In this document: positions 1-12,775 of the stretch, piece by piece
Numbering within the stretch: the stretch's first letter is position 1
Layout: each line of letters opens with the position of its first letter
Made by a program: the position numbers and the translations under genes
DNA from: Marthasterias glacialis
Taxonomy: Eukaryota; Echinodermata; Asteroidea; Forcipulatida; Asteriidae
Direction: 5' to 3'
Length of the DNA: 64,000 bases
Assembly (NCBI GenBank): GCA_911728455.2
Contig: OU452239.1
Location: 10,708,328 to 10,772,327 of the forward strand
The notes under the pieces: model-generated
What the model saw: the letters and a program-made list of their open reading frames with translations, nothing else
What the model was told of the DNA's origin: nothing
The model's database searches: none

Positions 1-784
1 AGGTCAAAGGAAGACCTATCATTGGCTGAGAGATGAACTAAGGGCGTACTGTTTGACCCCTATGCAAGTGGACTATTGTATAAATTTTTCTTGATTAAAA
101 AAGGGACAGATCCTTTGTTTCTTAAAGAGTAAAGTAATTTTTTGTCCTTTAGTTTTCAATCAATCTAACGCTCTCTATAGCATAATGAAGACTCTGCAAA
201 AGAGCCGGTAAAATTTGTTTCATACTTGACGCTTCTGATCAGCATCTGGAAGACGAGTAAACTGGCAAATTACCTGTAGATAACATTTTCACCTTTTTTT
301 AAACAAGATCTTAACCTTTCGTGAAATAATTCAGTTCATTGCGCAAACCTAGTACGCGTTTGTTTGTGCGTCACCGTACACTGACAGCACCAATGCGTTA
401 GGTACGCTTAAGTGCGGAATGCATGTTTGAGAGAACGAACAAAATGGAAACTTTTTAACATTGAGAGCTGAACTATTTCCCGAAAAATGACGGTTTCATG
501 AGGAATATCTGACGTCCAAAACCCACCGCCAAAAAAAATGTATGCAGCCATGAAATGTTAATCTGGTGAGATTAGCAGCTTCTTACAAGTAAGTTTTGAA
601 TTATGGAGCTCTGAAAACTTTCTGCCCTAAAAGCTGGCCCTCATATCTAGGACTCTGTATCTGCGTAAAGCATAGAGGAAGAGTCCTATATAGGGCTACA
701 GCATAATGTACTCTGCTCGTCTCCAGAAGAGATGAGTCCATGGTCTTAGTTGAAAACCTTTCACTTCTATTAACTAAATCTTAC
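1..784. other. Intron or 3' part of the beta-galactosidase-like gene
   Basis: No further exon of the enzyme is recognisable on the minus strand. The first 60 bp resemble a stretch near 45005-45035 (GACCTATCATTGGCT), so the window opens inside a dispersed repeat. The rest is unique-looking AT-rich DNA. Confidence 0.5.
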
Positions 785-3700
785 CAGTGCCTTTGGGCGT
801 GTTGGCCTTCAACGCCTCCTTGACTTTGTAATATTTCTCGGTGAGGTCTCCTGCTTCCGATAATGGTGCATCGTAATCTGAGTCCGACAGAAATGGGAAA
901 AGAGAAAACTAAACATGAGTAGTCTTTTTCAGAGGAACAACTACCTTAGAGAAACAATTCATTTCACTCGTATGTACACCAGTAACAGTTGTTTTCCCAA
1001 CATCCTGAATCATGTACCATATCTTGATTCAAAGAGAGTAAAGCCCGGTTCATATCTCGCGCGAATGCGAACGCGAAGCGAATTTGACGTCACTACCCTA
1101 CATCCACAGCAAATTTTGCAAAAAGTTGAACACATTTTAACTTGAGTGAATTGTTTGTGGTGAATTTGTGACGTCAAATTCGCTTTGTCTTCGCATGCAC
1201 GTGAAGTATGAACCGGGCTTAACAAACACAATTGAAGCAGTTCTCCCAACATTACCACAGCTGTACTTTACCTCGACTGAAAGAGAGTAGGAAAATCTGC
1301 AGCAGCAGTTTGTCAACATTCCCAACCTTTACCTGATCTTCACTCAAAAAGAATAAGCAAATCACCAGAGGCCAATTTCATAGAGCTGCTTAAGCACAAA
1401 AAGTAGCTAAGCACAACAAAATTATGCTTACCAGAATAAGGTTACCAGCCAAACTACCATGTGACATGTACAATTTGTGACTGGTATCCTGCTCATTTCT
1501 GTTTAGCATAAATTTTGTAAGCAATATTTTCCGTTTAAGCAGCTCTACGAAATTTGGCCCAGTAGAGGCAGTTTTGCTAACAATACCAATGCTGTACCTT
1601 ATCTTGATTCAAAGAGAGTAAGCATAGCACTTGAAGCAGTTCTCCCAATGTTACCACAGCTCTACAAGAGAATCTGTAGCAGCAGTTTGTCTGTGATCCT
1701 ATCGCTGTACCGCATTTTGATTCAAAGAGGGTAAGAATCTGCCAATATTACCAAAGCTGCGCCCCATCTTGAGTCAAAGACAGAGTTTTCCATGCCTACT
1801 ATTTCTTACCATAACTTGTAACATCAGGTGCGTACGTTTTTCCCTCTTCCGTCAAAATGTTTGCGCCGTTCATGAAGCCGAAGTTAGTGCCCCCGTGAAA
1901 CATGTAGAAGTTGATGGAGGCATCCAAGTCTAAGATCGTCTTGACCAAATCGGCAATACCTGTACAGAACAAATTAAAAAAACTCTGAAGAGATTTGTGG
2001 AACCACCATGGAAATATGTAACTGCATTTCTTGCTTCAGGATGTCTTGCTACAGATTGTGCATTTTTTCCGTGTGTGTGCGAATGGCGGACCCCGTTAAC
2101 CAGTTTGCTTCGGAGGACACAAAAAAACGCAAAACTCTTATGTAACACACAGCGACGGGCTTCGAGTTCCTGCCTGTGTATTGGCAGTGGTCATGTCAAC
2201 AGGCCATATGTGGCGAGACACTGAAGCGGATTGCGCATATACAGGCAACTGTTTCACAAAGTCAATGGGCTCCCGTTTAAATGATTAGCTACCCATTTGA
2301 TTACCGGTGCTGCATACTCCAAAGGAGTTGAGAAGGTTTTAGGAATACAAAAGGGGACGGTAATGGTACAAAGTGCTTTAATAACTGGTTGAGAAGTATC
2401 AAATTAAAGCCCTTTTTTTTAATAAGTTCTGGAATGTCAGTTGTTCCATGGGGTGCCCCAAAATTTGCTTCCTTTGTGTCGTTGTTAAAAACAAAACTAA
2501 AGCAGCAGCGTTTGATCTTACCGTTGGGGCTGAAGATATGATGCTTCTCTCCCCAGTGGTCGAACCATCCCGACCAGAACTCCATGACCATCAAAGGCTT
2601 GTCCGAACCCTGGGTTACAAGAAAGGAAATAGTGGCTTTAGTGGTTTCTGGTCACTGCCCTTCACCTTTTGAGACGCCAGTTCAAATCTCGGACAGGCAC
2701 CTTGCATGTGGATAGGGTCTTCAGTCCCTGTACTTGATTGCGTGGGTTTTCCCTTAAGCCCGGTTCATACTTCACGCGAAAGCGAAGTGAATTTTCTTGC
2801 GTCACAATTGAAAAACAGCGCGTACTGAATTGTTGCGTCACCAAAATTCGCTTCGCCTTCGCTTTCGCGCGAAGTATGAACCGGGCTTTATTTAGGGTTT
2901 TCCCTCCCACATCTAAAACTGACATTTCTTCATCATCTTCTCTACACAGGTATCTTTGAGGCTTTCGGGTCACAGTGCTATGTCGCTTTCGAGGGTTTCT
3001 AGTTTCAATACCAGAAAGATACAATAATAACAACGATAATAATAAGAGAAATGAGACAAGTATCAAATCTTGGGTGTACAGATGAGGGTAAGGGTTTTTC
3101 CGGACCAACAGCCGGGTACCATACATACAACATTCATCCCAGTAGGAACTTATAAGCGATAAAATTTTTACATTTTTAACATGGATGCATTGAGGGGTTG
3201 TCAAAAGTAAGAAGAGGCTGTGTAAGATTTTACAATGTGTTTTTAAAATGTTAATTTGTATTTCACCTGAATCTCTTTCACGTCTTGGAAATGTCTTTCA
3301 GCGCCAACTTGGAAATTTGCAGTCACCAGAACTAGACGGAAAAAACAAAGTCGATATGTGAAAAAAATCAAATGTACATATCATCTTGTGAGTGCAACCA
3401 AGGTCAGCAAGCAAAGTCGAATCTTGCGCAAAAACGCTCCGTGCAACAACGCAGGGAGACCGGGAAAAAAAAACCCCAAGAATGCCGGCTGTGCTAGACT
3501 GACCGCCAGGACATGCCACGGCGGCACTGTGATACCCTGGAATACAAATGGTGTATAAATATTAATTACGTTTTGACTAGAAGAGAGACGGTTTAATAGA
3601 ATCTTACCACCCGGCAGATGTCCATTTTTCATTGCCATTCTGCTGTTATCTGAGGTCAGAAACATCTCCTTGAGGTTACGCTTCTCCATGGCCTGAAAAA

Positions 3701-6700
3701 AAAAGAGTGAGGGTGATTCAAAATCGCTGTCATTGTGCTGTTGGTATTCTAGCTTTGTAGAGCAGGCAGGGTGTGTGGATTATCATTCAACTGATTGCTT
3801 TGAGTGCTTTGGTAAAAACTACGACTTCCGAGTTGATCCCCGGAGCGTTCTGTTATCCCGGGGTGAAGCTGAGGGAAAATAGAACGTTACGGGGATTGCC
3901 GAGGGAATCATAGTGTTAACCATAGCGGGAGTAAAAGCAGTCAATATTTGCTTTGTAACACCCCATATGTAAGTGATGTTTGAAGCTTTGCATGGTGTGA
4001 AGAATAATAAGGAACTATAATTAAATAGTACACTTGCGCGTACAACCATGTAATTCAACTCTTTTAGGAAGGAGTGGTGGCTCTGAGAAGAGCCGTTGTG
4101 GTCTCGACGTTTCGAACAGTATGCTCTGTAACACCTCATATGTAGATTTAGCCAAGACGTCGAGGGCCCAATTTCATACAGCTGCTTAAGCACACAAAGT
4201 AGCTAAGCACAACAAAATTATGCCTACCAAAGTAAGGTTACCAGCCAAAATACCGTCCCATATGTATCATAAGTGGCTGGTGTCCTGCTTATTTTGGCTT
4301 AGCAGAACAAATTTTAAGCATCATTTGAAAACCAAGTGGATGATATTGAATGGTCAGACAGTAGGAGGGTTGACCGTGTACTGTGTAGATGCATTCGCCA
4401 CATGATATATTGCAGGCTGGCGTAGTTTATCTGTCAGTAAAAAACCCCACAGTGGATGATGTTGAATGGTCAGACAGTAGGAGGGTTGACTGTGACGCTT
4501 CCACCAACCTCTTTAATAAAAGTCATGTACTGTTTGTCACTTCCGTAGGATCCATACTCATTCTCAACTTGAAACGCTATGATTGGTCCTCCCCGATAAT
4601 ACTAAAACACAAAGAGACAAAACAAAAATTGTTGAGTTCTCCACTCTTAACAATCATTGGGACATTTGCGACAAAAATTTGCATTTCTTTACAATAAAAC
4701 CACACAATTTGTTTGTATTTGGACAGCTGTTTACAATGATTATTATTATTTTTTTTACACTTTTCGCACTAGCAAGACTGCCACGTCTGTAACAAGAACT
4801 CTTCCTTTTGAAACTAACACCCCTTTTTAGACTGGCGCTCCAGAGTAGCGCCGAACCAAATAGATTAGGGGCAACTCTAGATTTCAGTTTCAGCCTGGCG
4901 AACTTAATTAACACAAATTTGCATTAGGTTCGGCTCTTGACAAGATCGACGTCTGAACCCAAGACGCTCCGGAGTCATTCCGGCTGACTGCAACAGTCGA
5001 TCTTCCGACTTCTAGCACCTTCTAGGTGCTCTTATTTCAGACGTCAAACTTTTAAAGAACTTCATTCAATAGCTTGGTTCGGTGCGACTCTGGATTGCCA
5101 GTCTAAAGCGGGTTTAAGTCTAACTTTGTTAAGCATACCAAATTCATCAAAGAAATTCACTAAAACAAATAGGCACGGGATGACGTGTATACACAAATGT
5201 TTCCCCTGCCTGGAAATGGAAGTAAACAAATTTCACAACAATAATTTGGTAAAATTCGACAAAAATCTCATCCCTTGCAATGAATAGTGGATGCATGGAG
5301 TGAAGCTGGCCTTCACTCAGAATACCAGGCTTACATCAATGGCAGTTATTTTTACCTGAAGACCCGCAACGAGAGGGAGAAGTTGATCAAAGTATTTATC
5401 CACAGCATCAACGAATAGTGGATACATGGAGCGAACTTTCATCTCATCGTAGCTCAGTAGCCAACTACAATCAGAACAGAGTAAGCAAAGAGTTAAACAG
5501 AGGCCACAGTGGCGATTCTGAATGCGTTGGACTCAACTTCTGATCGAGAGTTATGAGAGTCGGGGGTTCGAATCCCAGTCATTCCATTGGATGATACCCA
5601 AGCCTACATCCTTCCGGACTGTAAAGGGGGTTACCCTGTTTCAGCCCCAGGAGTAGGTGGCAACGACCCCTGGAAAAAACAATTGATTTGTAGCCCACAC
5701 CTCGAGTGGCTTACTGGCCTTGTGTGTCTGGCGACTTCCATAAATTTTTTTTGTTTTAAATGACGCTTGCGTTCTTGGGGCAGACACTACTAAACAACAT
5801 AATTGCTTCTCATCAGCCAGGAGTAGATTGGTACCTCTGAGAGGGTAAAGGTTGTTGATGTGCATGATCAGCAACCTGCGCTGCTGTTTGGCTGCCGGTG
5901 CTGCATACTCCAAATAAGTTGAGGCCGTTTCAGGAAAGCGTAAGGAGAGTGTAAAGGTTGTTGATGTAAATGATTAACAGCAACCTGCGCTGCTGTTTGG
6001 TTGCCGGTGCTGCATACTCCAAAGGAGTTGAGGCTGATTCAGGAATGCTTCTAAAATGCCCGGTGAACAGGGGTAGTACTAGTGTAAGGCGCTTTGATAC
6101 GATGGGTTTAAAAGCGCCTTAAAATGCCTATCAACAATACAAAGTACAACGAAAAAGTTTGTCGGAGAGAGGTCTATCTCGGACAGTCTGCATTCAATAA
6201 ACCGCCAATACACGTACAAAATATCAATTTTACTTTTCAATTTTGCATTGAAACCAGCATTTCAGACCTTGCATAAAAAAAACATTGTTACTCATATGGC
6301 ACATATCAGCACAGTTCAGTTATTTTTATTTGAAAAATGATGACTCGTGGCATCTGCTGAATTGCAATGGCTTAATTGGTTTACGAAAAACGAAAAACAA
6401 AATATCTACACTTAAAATTTGTTAATTATCAACATAGAGTAGAAATGATAAAGTTCTAAGATTTAAAGCAAAGGTAAAAAGGATAATTTTTTTCCAGAGT
6501 TGAAACTGGAAAATGCGGGAGAACAATACATTTGTGACCAGCTCACCTTGGCAACCCTCCAAGATCCCACTCAGCACAGATGTAGGGCCCCGGCCTCAGG
6601 ATAACGTGCAATCCAACCTTCTTGGCAAGATTTAAAAAGGCCCTGCAACATGAATAACAAAACAGGAACTCATTGTTACAACCATTTACAACCTTGCAGA

Positions 6701-9700
6701 ATCTTCTCTTGTAGTCAGCTAGACATACCCATGCCACGAAAATAATAAGTTAATACAATTTAGAAACAGACATGCTCGCACACTCTCTGTAGATTGACTA
6801 TTATGCTTTACCAATGACCCCAAAACGAATACAACTGTGCAGACTGGATATTCCGGATGGAATAAATTAACACTAATTAACCAAAGACAAAGAAACAGAT
6901 GGTGTTGTTAAAAAAAAAGAAAAAAAGAAAGAAAAAAAAACAGCTGTAAATTAACTCTGCTGTCTAGCCTGTATGTGTTTGCTCACTCCACAGGGCACTA
7001 TAAATCAATATCTTGTCAACACTTTTGCTACCATAGGCAGCTTTTGACGACTGCGCTCATACCCTTTCTTCTTTTACCACTGGCAAGTTGTTAACTGTTG
7101 TGGTGTCAATTTAGACCTTTAAGTATTTTAAACTAAAATACTTTATCTAATCTGACTGCAGAAAATTATAAGCATCACTTCATATCCGTTTCTTTTTCCT
7201 TTTCATCTTTCCCCTTATCCCATTCACCTTATCCTTTTCCCTTTCACCTTATCCTTTTCACCTTTCACCTTATCCTTTCCCTTTCACCTTATCCTTTTCC
7301 CTTTCACCTTATCCTTTTCCCTTTCACCTTATCCTTTTCCCTTTCACCTTATCCTTTTCACCTTTCACCTTATCCTTTCCCTTTCACCTTATCCTTTTCC
7401 CTTTCACCTTATCCTTTTCCCTTTCACCTTATCCTTTTCCCTTTCACCTTAATATCCTTTCACCTTTCCCCTATCCTTTTCCCTTTCACCTTATCCTTTT
7501 CCCTTTCACCTTATCCTTTTCACCTTTCACCTTATCCTTTTCCCTTTCACCTTATCCTTTTCCCTTTCACCTTAATATCCTTTCACCTTTCCCCTATCCT
7601 TTTCCCTTTCACCTTTTCCTTTTCCCTTTCACCTTATCCTTTTCCCTTTCACTTTTCACCTTTCACCTCATCCATTTCACCTTTCACCTTATCCATTTCA
7701 CCTTTCACCTTACCCTTTTCCCTTTCACCTTATCATTTTCCCTTTCACCTTATACTTTCCCTTTCACCTCATCCTTTTCCCTTTCACTTTTCACCTTTCA
7801 CCTCATCCATTTCACATTTCACCTTATCCTTTTCCCTTTCACCTTATCCTTTTCCCTTTCACCTTATCCTTTTCACATTTTACCTTATCTTTTTCCCTTT
7901 CACCTTATCATTTTCCCTTTCACCTTATACTTTTCCCTTTCACCTTATCCTTTGCCCTTTCACCTCTGTGGACCATGGTTTTCAGTCCCTACCTGATCGC
8001 ATCTGTTTCCCTAGTACAGGTTTTCTCTCCCAATCTAAAACAGCATTTTTTCATTGTCTTCTCTAAGCAGGTTTACAGTGCGAGTGTTTTTTTTTTTTGG
8101 GGGGGGGGGGTTTCCCTTATAAATAAATAAAAACAGTATATAGACAAATTATAAGACACTTACACAATATCCAGTTGTCCGGTGAAGTCAAATTCACCTC
8201 TGACTTGTTCATGCATATTCCATGGAACGTACCTTAAAAGGGTGAGGAAAAAATAATTTAAGTGATTTTTTTTTCTGATAATGATTACAATATTTATATT
8301 AATCCAAAAACGATGAGTTCTCATTCAAATAATTAAAGTTGCATCACCCCATTTTTCACGAAAAGACCCAAAATTCAATACTTGCGTTTAGACATGCCAT
8401 GCCCATGCACAACATGCAAAATGCTTGGTACAACAATTGTTTGTACATTGTACATGCCTGCTTGTAACATCTAATGCCAGATAATGTTGTTTTTCAACTC
8501 TTTAGTCCTAAACCATGGGATATTTTTTCGTTCAGTATCTATGCATCTAACAAGCGCTTTTAAATGTTGTATCAAAGTGCCTTACACCATTACTACCCCT
8601 AAAGCATTCCTGAAACCATCCCAACTCCTTTGGAGTATGCAGCACCGGCAGCCAAATTGGCACACACATTGTTTAACATTCGCATCAACAGTCTCTACCC
8701 TTGCAGGTTCCCATATCCTCCCGAGTGATGAGAAGCAATTACAGTAATGTGTCTTGCCAAAGGACACAAGTGGCACAACAGGGATTCGAACCCACACCCC
8801 GATGACTCAGCCATCAGCTGGTGAGTTTGCTTGTCTACAATCTAGGACAATTCGTTGGGACACCTCCCCGTAAACCCTGATTCAATGTTGAGCACTTTCA
8901 TGTCTATCAGCAAACCGAAGCAATGATCACTTCTGATTGCAATTGCCCGAGCGCTTGTCCCATCTTGACAACATTGAACAGGGGGGGTACAGGGGGGGTG
9001 CTGTTAACACTGTCCCAACAATTTTGCCTGTGATTGTAGACCGCTCGACCTTGACCACGACAACGACACACATTTGGGCCATACAAGTTACAAGTGGTAT
9101 CCCCTTACGTGGTGATCGTGTTGAGACCGCATGCTTTCATCTTTAGGAGGCGGTCCTCCCAATGCTCAGGAACGACCCTGAAGTAATGAAAACTCCCCGA
9201 GAGGATCCGTAGCTTCTTGGCATCCTTTCCAAGAACGAATTCTGGACCCACATTTTTCAGAGACGGCACCTGTTGAAGAAAAAAAAAAAAAAAAAAAAAA
9301 AAAAATGAAAAAGGTTTTATCAAAATTTACTCTTCACCCCAGGGGAGGGGGATAGCAAATCCTGAAAACAAATATTGCTGGCTCAGTGGTTTCTTCCCTT
9401 CCTGTCATCTCTGTGACCCGTGATCGAATCCCGGACTAGCCCCTTGCATGTTGATTGGGTTTTCAGTCTCGACCTGATTGCATGGGATTTCCTAGTTGCG
9501 AGTATCGTAACCCTCCATCCTCCCGACGGTCGGGAGGATGGAGGGTTACGGTCGGGAGGATGGAGGGTTACGATTATCGCAACTGGGGATTTCCCTATTC
9601 GGGGTTCTCTTCCCACATCTAAAACTATCAGTTCTTCATCTTCTTCTCTACACAGGTATCCTCAGGCCTGCAGGTCATGCTTTTGGAGCGTCCCTTGGTT

Positions 9701-10248
9701 TCATTACCAGAAAGGTATAGGCCTCACAATGATATTATAGGTATTGAGGCATTGCATGGTGAGATATCAATGTATATTTGGTTTGTGGTAACACCATGTG
9801 ATTATATCTACTTTGCTATCAGTAGTACTAGTATATTGTTCTTGTGAGAACTCGTCTTGCTATTAATTATTTTACTACCACTACCAGGGTGGCTGGTACG
9901 ATTACACCCAGCGCGCGTTGCCGTTGGGTAATACTACCGACACGTGCATTATCATAATGCAGGGCTTCCGTTTATGAGAACGAGCCCAATAAAACAGTAC
10001 ACAACTATCGTGATGACAAGAAACAACAATTTCACCTTTATATCATCACCAATTCCCAGTCTTCGGTTAGCCTCAGCTTGCAGGTGTAACCGATGCCAAA
10101 AGTAGAAATAAACGAACCCCACCACAGCAACCACGATCAGCAACCAACGCAACAAGTGCACCGAGCGAACGGAGATCTGTGACATGTTAAAAATTACCGG
10201 GCCCCTTCCTCGTTCATCACCGCTAGTTTGGTGAGAAGATCGGCTCAT
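785..10248 (-). CDS. GLB1L2: Beta-galactosidase-1-like protein (GH35), 5' part of gene, partial
   Basis: Glycoside hydrolase family 35 enzyme that removes terminal beta-galactose from glycans. Eleven coding exons, all phase-consistent: 10036-10248, 9109-9269, 8164-8232, 6547-6642, 5356-5464, 4509-4601, 3608-3692, 3267-3331, 2522-2609, 1810-1959, 785-877, giving 407 codons. Residues about 34-55 ([20 protein letters not shown]) form a hydrophobic segment after a 30-residue polar leader, so the protein looks like a type II membrane protein rather than a cleaved secretory one. Family landmarks: [43 protein letters not shown], the acid/base Glu231 in VENEYG, the nucleophile Glu307 in [12 protein letters not shown], and [17 protein letters not shown]. 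The C-terminal beta domains lie beyond the left edge. The split between GLB1L, GLB1L2 and GLB1L3 is uncertain; the symbol is the best guess. Intron 3 carries a 0.8-kb pyrimidine-rich minisatellite. Confidence 0.9.
1041..1220. repeat. Hairpin element family B, copy 1
   Basis: Starts AAGCCCGGTTCATA and ends with its complement TATGAACCGGGCTT. Inner arms GCGAATTTGACGTCA/TGACGTCAAATTCGC pair as well. Intron 10 of the beta-galactosidase-like gene. Confidence 0.85.
1371..1560. repeat. Hairpin element family C, copy 1
   Basis: GCCAATTTCATAGAGCTGCT at the left and AGCAGCTCTACGAAATTTGG at the right, with TAAGCA and GGTTACCAGCC motifs inside. It is followed by degenerate copies of TTGATTCAAAGAGAGTAAG (1600-1780), also seen before it. 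Confidence 0.8.
2301..2385 (-). repeat. SINE family 1 tail fragment
   Basis: Contains GGTGCTGCATACTCCAAAGG and GTTGAGAAGGTTTTAGGAAT, the 3' body of the tRNA-derived SINE found complete at 24605-24873. Confidence 0.6.
2640..2965 (+). mobile_element. SINE family 2 copy interrupted by a hairpin element
   Basis: Has a B-box-like GTTCAAATCT, then the family text GGGTCTTCAGTCCCTG and, after the interruption, TTTCCCTCCCACATCTAAAA and CTCTACACAGGTATC. The element at 2756-2888 sits between two parts that are contiguous in other copies. Confidence 0.65.
2756..2888. repeat. Hairpin element family B, copy 2 (nested in a SINE)
   Basis: AAGCCCGGTTCATACTTC at the left, GAAGTATGAACCGGGCTT at the right, arms of about 55 bp. 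Same family as 1041-1220. Confidence 0.85.
3940..4140. repeat. Dispersed repeat, GTTTGAAGCTTTGCATGG type, copy 1
   Basis: Shares GTTTGAAGCTTTGCATGGTG, then GCGTACAACC, TTTTAGGAAGGAGTGG and GGCTCTGA with 35970-36070. Confidence 0.55.
4164..4322. repeat. Hairpin element family C, copy 2
   Basis: GGGCCCAATTTCATACAGCT, then GCTTAAGCAC, AGTAGCTAAGCACAACAAAA and GGTTACCAGCC as in copy 1. The right end is cut off, and a 60-bp direct duplication (TGGATGATATTGAATGGTCA) follows at 4337-4500. Confidence 0.7.
5505..5765 (+). mobile_element. tRNA-derived SINE, third type
   Basis: Head with a tRNA-like B box GGGTTCGAATCCCAG at 5566-5580, body with CCCACACCTCGAGTGGCTTA; a reverse fragment of the body lies at 43190-43235 (CCACTCGAGGTGTGGGC). 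Confidence 0.5.
5790..6120 (+). mobile_element. SINE family 1, tandemly repeated 3' half
   Basis: CTTCTCATCAGCCAGGAGTA, GGGTAAAGGTTGTTGATGT, then GGTGCTGCATACTCCAAA twice (5898 and 6007). The second partial unit directly follows the first. Confidence 0.6.
7191..7965. repeat. Pyrimidine-rich 20-bp minisatellite
   Basis: About 38 units of CTTTCACCTTATCCTTTTCC with variants (CATTTCACC, CTTAATATCC). The plus strand is nearly all pyrimidine, so the pre-mRNA of the beta-galactosidase-like gene carries a purine-rich run in intron 3. Larger blocks of several units recur, indicating higher-order duplication. Confidence 0.95.
7968..8072 (+). repeat. SINE family 2 fragment
   Basis: GTTTTCAGTCCCTACCTGAT and TTTTCTCTCCCAATCTAAAA followed by TCATTGTCTTCTCTAAGCAGG match the family body. 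A T/G homopolymer run follows at 8087-8112. Confidence 0.55.
8565..9083 (-). mobile_element. SINE family 1 copy, disrupted
   Basis: Reading minus: head CACGACAACG/GACCGCTC near 9040-9070, B box GGTTCGAATCCCTG near 8790, then the body CTGCATACTCCAAAGGAGTT near 8630. About 170 bp without matching sequence separate head and body. Confidence 0.55.
9280..9305. repeat. Poly(A) run
   Basis: About 26 A residues (as poly(T) in the pre-mRNA, just before the acceptor of exon 2 of the beta-galactosidase-like gene), so it may act as its polypyrimidine tract. Confidence 0.9.
9375..9665 (+). mobile_element. SINE family 2 copy with an inserted GGGAGGATGG hairpin
   Basis: B-box-like GATCGAATCCCGG, then CCTTGCATGTTGATTGGGTT and, after 9590, TTCTCTTCCCACATCTAAAA with CTCTACACAGGTATC. 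Between them 9505-9585 is a hairpin (CCTCCATCCTCCCGAC / GTCGGGAGGATGGAGG) repeated once more directly. Confidence 0.65.
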
Positions 10249-11789
10249 TGTGGGAGGTCACAGTTCACAAAACTATTTGGGGAACGTTGCTTATGATGGG
10301 TGGACAAAAGAGACCATCAGTGTGATCAGTGATGCATATAAAACTAACAATTCACACGTATACAAACTTGTCCATTCTGCACACACTGATGGGCAAAAAT
10401 ATTTATGTGGCGATGATACGTACCTTCTCTGAATTCATCCCAGCACTTGAGGGCGCGTTTTTTTTTAGTTTTTTTTTATGAAGTTGAAAAAGATGAACTG
10501 TGCGACCCTAAACACAATCAATAGTTCCGTATTCTTTTGCAAGGCAACACAGTTGGTGATAAAAGGACTGACCCCATATAACATTAGGCCAAGGAGGTTA
10601 AAAACAAAATGGCAGTCAACACTTAGGACCAGAATAATGGTATAGATAAAATTAAATTATCGAACGAGTGATCGTGTGGGTAAACAAAGGGGCGTGTCCC
10701 TTGACGTTACGTATTATTAATTTGTACAGCGATATCCTGCAAGTTGTGAGAGCCCCTTCCCCCAAACAGATTAAAATACTAAAAATAGATAAATACATCA
10801 ATACAATACTATTAAAACAGCAAATACTAAAAATAGATAAATATATCAATACAATAATAGTAAAACAGCAAAAACAATTAAATAAAACAAAATAACGGCC
10901 CATTGAAAATCGTCTTCGATCGTGGCGACATGGACTCCCGGCCCAACCATTAATAAATAAAGCTGTTATACACACACACTTGTGTGTGAATGCAATTGGG
11001 TTGGTATAGCCCAACCAAAACATGTAGACGCCAGCTGATTGTATTTTGATTGCGAGACAAATGCATTCATTACAGTGTTTCCCAGTTGGCAACATCTGAA
11101 GTTTTTTTAATTGAAACAACAAATTAAACTGTTGCCTGAACGTAAGTAGTTCAAGAACTCGAACACTTCTTTCAAGAACTGTCCTCGATCCTCAATGATC
11201 ATTGGTAATCAAATTAATTATAACGGTGGGAAGCGTTCGTTTGTTTTCTAATTAATTGAACTTGTTGTTATCATTAAAAACAGCTGGCCCCATTGTCAGT
11301 GACTTTTTTTTATTATATTTTTTGTGTTTCTTTGAATATTATTATTATCATTACTATGTTTATTTGGCCATCGCTCAAAGTACATTATTGTGGTTTATTA
11401 CTATTTAAAAAGAATTGTTGTGACACGGGTGTTACAATGGCTTGAGCACGAGAACCGAAAGGAACGGCGTGATGTTCTACCCGCATGGTTTTTATTATGA
11501 TTTGAAAAGGATTATTGTGACACGGGTGTTACAACGGCCGCGAGCATGAGAACCAAAGGAACGGCATGATGTTCCAACCTCATACACGATTTGAGTGGTA
11601 GTCACAGCCACTAGGAAACGAAGTGGTTTTTATGGAACGCCAAAAAAAAAAAGAATTAACTTAGGTCAACAAATCCATCTGTCTAACACATCGACCGATT
11701 GGTCTCACACATCGACCGGTTGGTTCCAGACCGATCGACACAGACCGACCGATCTCTGAGAGAGTGCAACGCCAAGAGGCATATGCACA

Positions 11790-11887
11790 TGTGGGGAACG
11801 CATAAAACATGGCGGAAACAGCAAAAATAATGGTGTTCGACCTTTGATGACCTTCGCCGCCGCCAGCACAAATCTCATTATCAGCAG
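11790..11887 (+). promoter_or_regulatory. Possible upstream non-coding first exon of the sulfotransferase gene
   Basis: A CpG-containing stretch with ATGGCGG followed by TCAGCAG/GTAAAG, a good splice donor at 11888. The next good acceptor on the strand that opens a gene is at 14855, the start of the exon carrying the sulfotransferase ATG. The only ATG-led reading frame here stops after 12 codons. Assignment is inference from splice-site quality and location. Confidence 0.22.
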
Positions 11888-12673
11888 GTAAAGACAATAA
11901 CTTTTAATCTCCTTGTCTTTATTTAATGTAGAAGTTCAATATATTCAAATTGCCTAACAACGTTCAGTGCATCCGCAATAATGCTGGTATTCTTTTTATA
12001 ATATTTTTTGTGTGAAGGATAAAGTGTGATTTTGGCCTGTTAAAGTTTGGCTATCTGTCAAGGATTCAACGTGATTGTTAACATTTCCGGAGGGAAGCGA
12101 AATCATACATGTAGCCATGGGAATTTCAAGCCATGGGAAGCCATAGTTAAAAAAAAAAAAAAAATTAACCATCATGTAGAGGCTTATGTATAAACCGGTA
12201 CGCACTCAAACATTTCAAAAAGCTTATAATATTGGTTTGTCAGTTTGTATGCCCGTCCCCACCCTCCCCTCTCTGTGGAACGAGAAGCAATACATGCCAA
12301 GCTTAAAACAATCTTTTAAGGTGCCATGTTTTAGAAAAGGCACGGGGTGAAGGAGCATGCATTTTATATTGGACCGAGGTTGTTGAAATGGAGGGGATAT
12401 AAAAAAGGGGGTATGGAACAGTTTAATGCAATATTATAGCCGGCATTGAAATCAAAGTAGGACGAATCGTCTTGGTTTGAATCTTGCAATCGAGCTCGTA
12501 TTATTCTGTCTTTTCCAGCAGAGGTGGTACGTTGTGAAATCATTACTATTTATAAAGTGCCCGGAGAGTTTTGAATTTTTGCACTTTTGAGAACAGAGTG
12601 ACGGATTTGTGCGTGGGAAGAAAGGCAAAGTGTCGTTCGTTTGTTTTTTGTTTGTATAGCTTCATTAGCTTCC

Positions 12674-12775
12674 TAAGTGGCGTAGCCAGGATTTTTTCAA
12701 TGGGGGGGGGGGGGCATTAATTGTGGGAGGGGGCAGGGTCTATGCTATTAAAATATGGTGCCCCTCCGTATTTTC
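12674..12775. repeat. GGCGTAGCCAGG-type G-rich repeat, partial
   Basis: GTGGCGTAGCCAGGATTTTT followed by a G run and GGGCAGGGTC. Related in layout to 30803-30988 and 51816-52166. Confidence 0.5.

Noticed and set aside
1010-1258. Minus-strand frame across the first family B hairpin
   Set aside because: Lies wholly in an inverted repeat inside an intron; no similarity to the host enzyme.
7191-7965. CRISPR-like array
   Set aside because: Units are contiguous with no unique spacers; it is a minisatellite in an animal intron.
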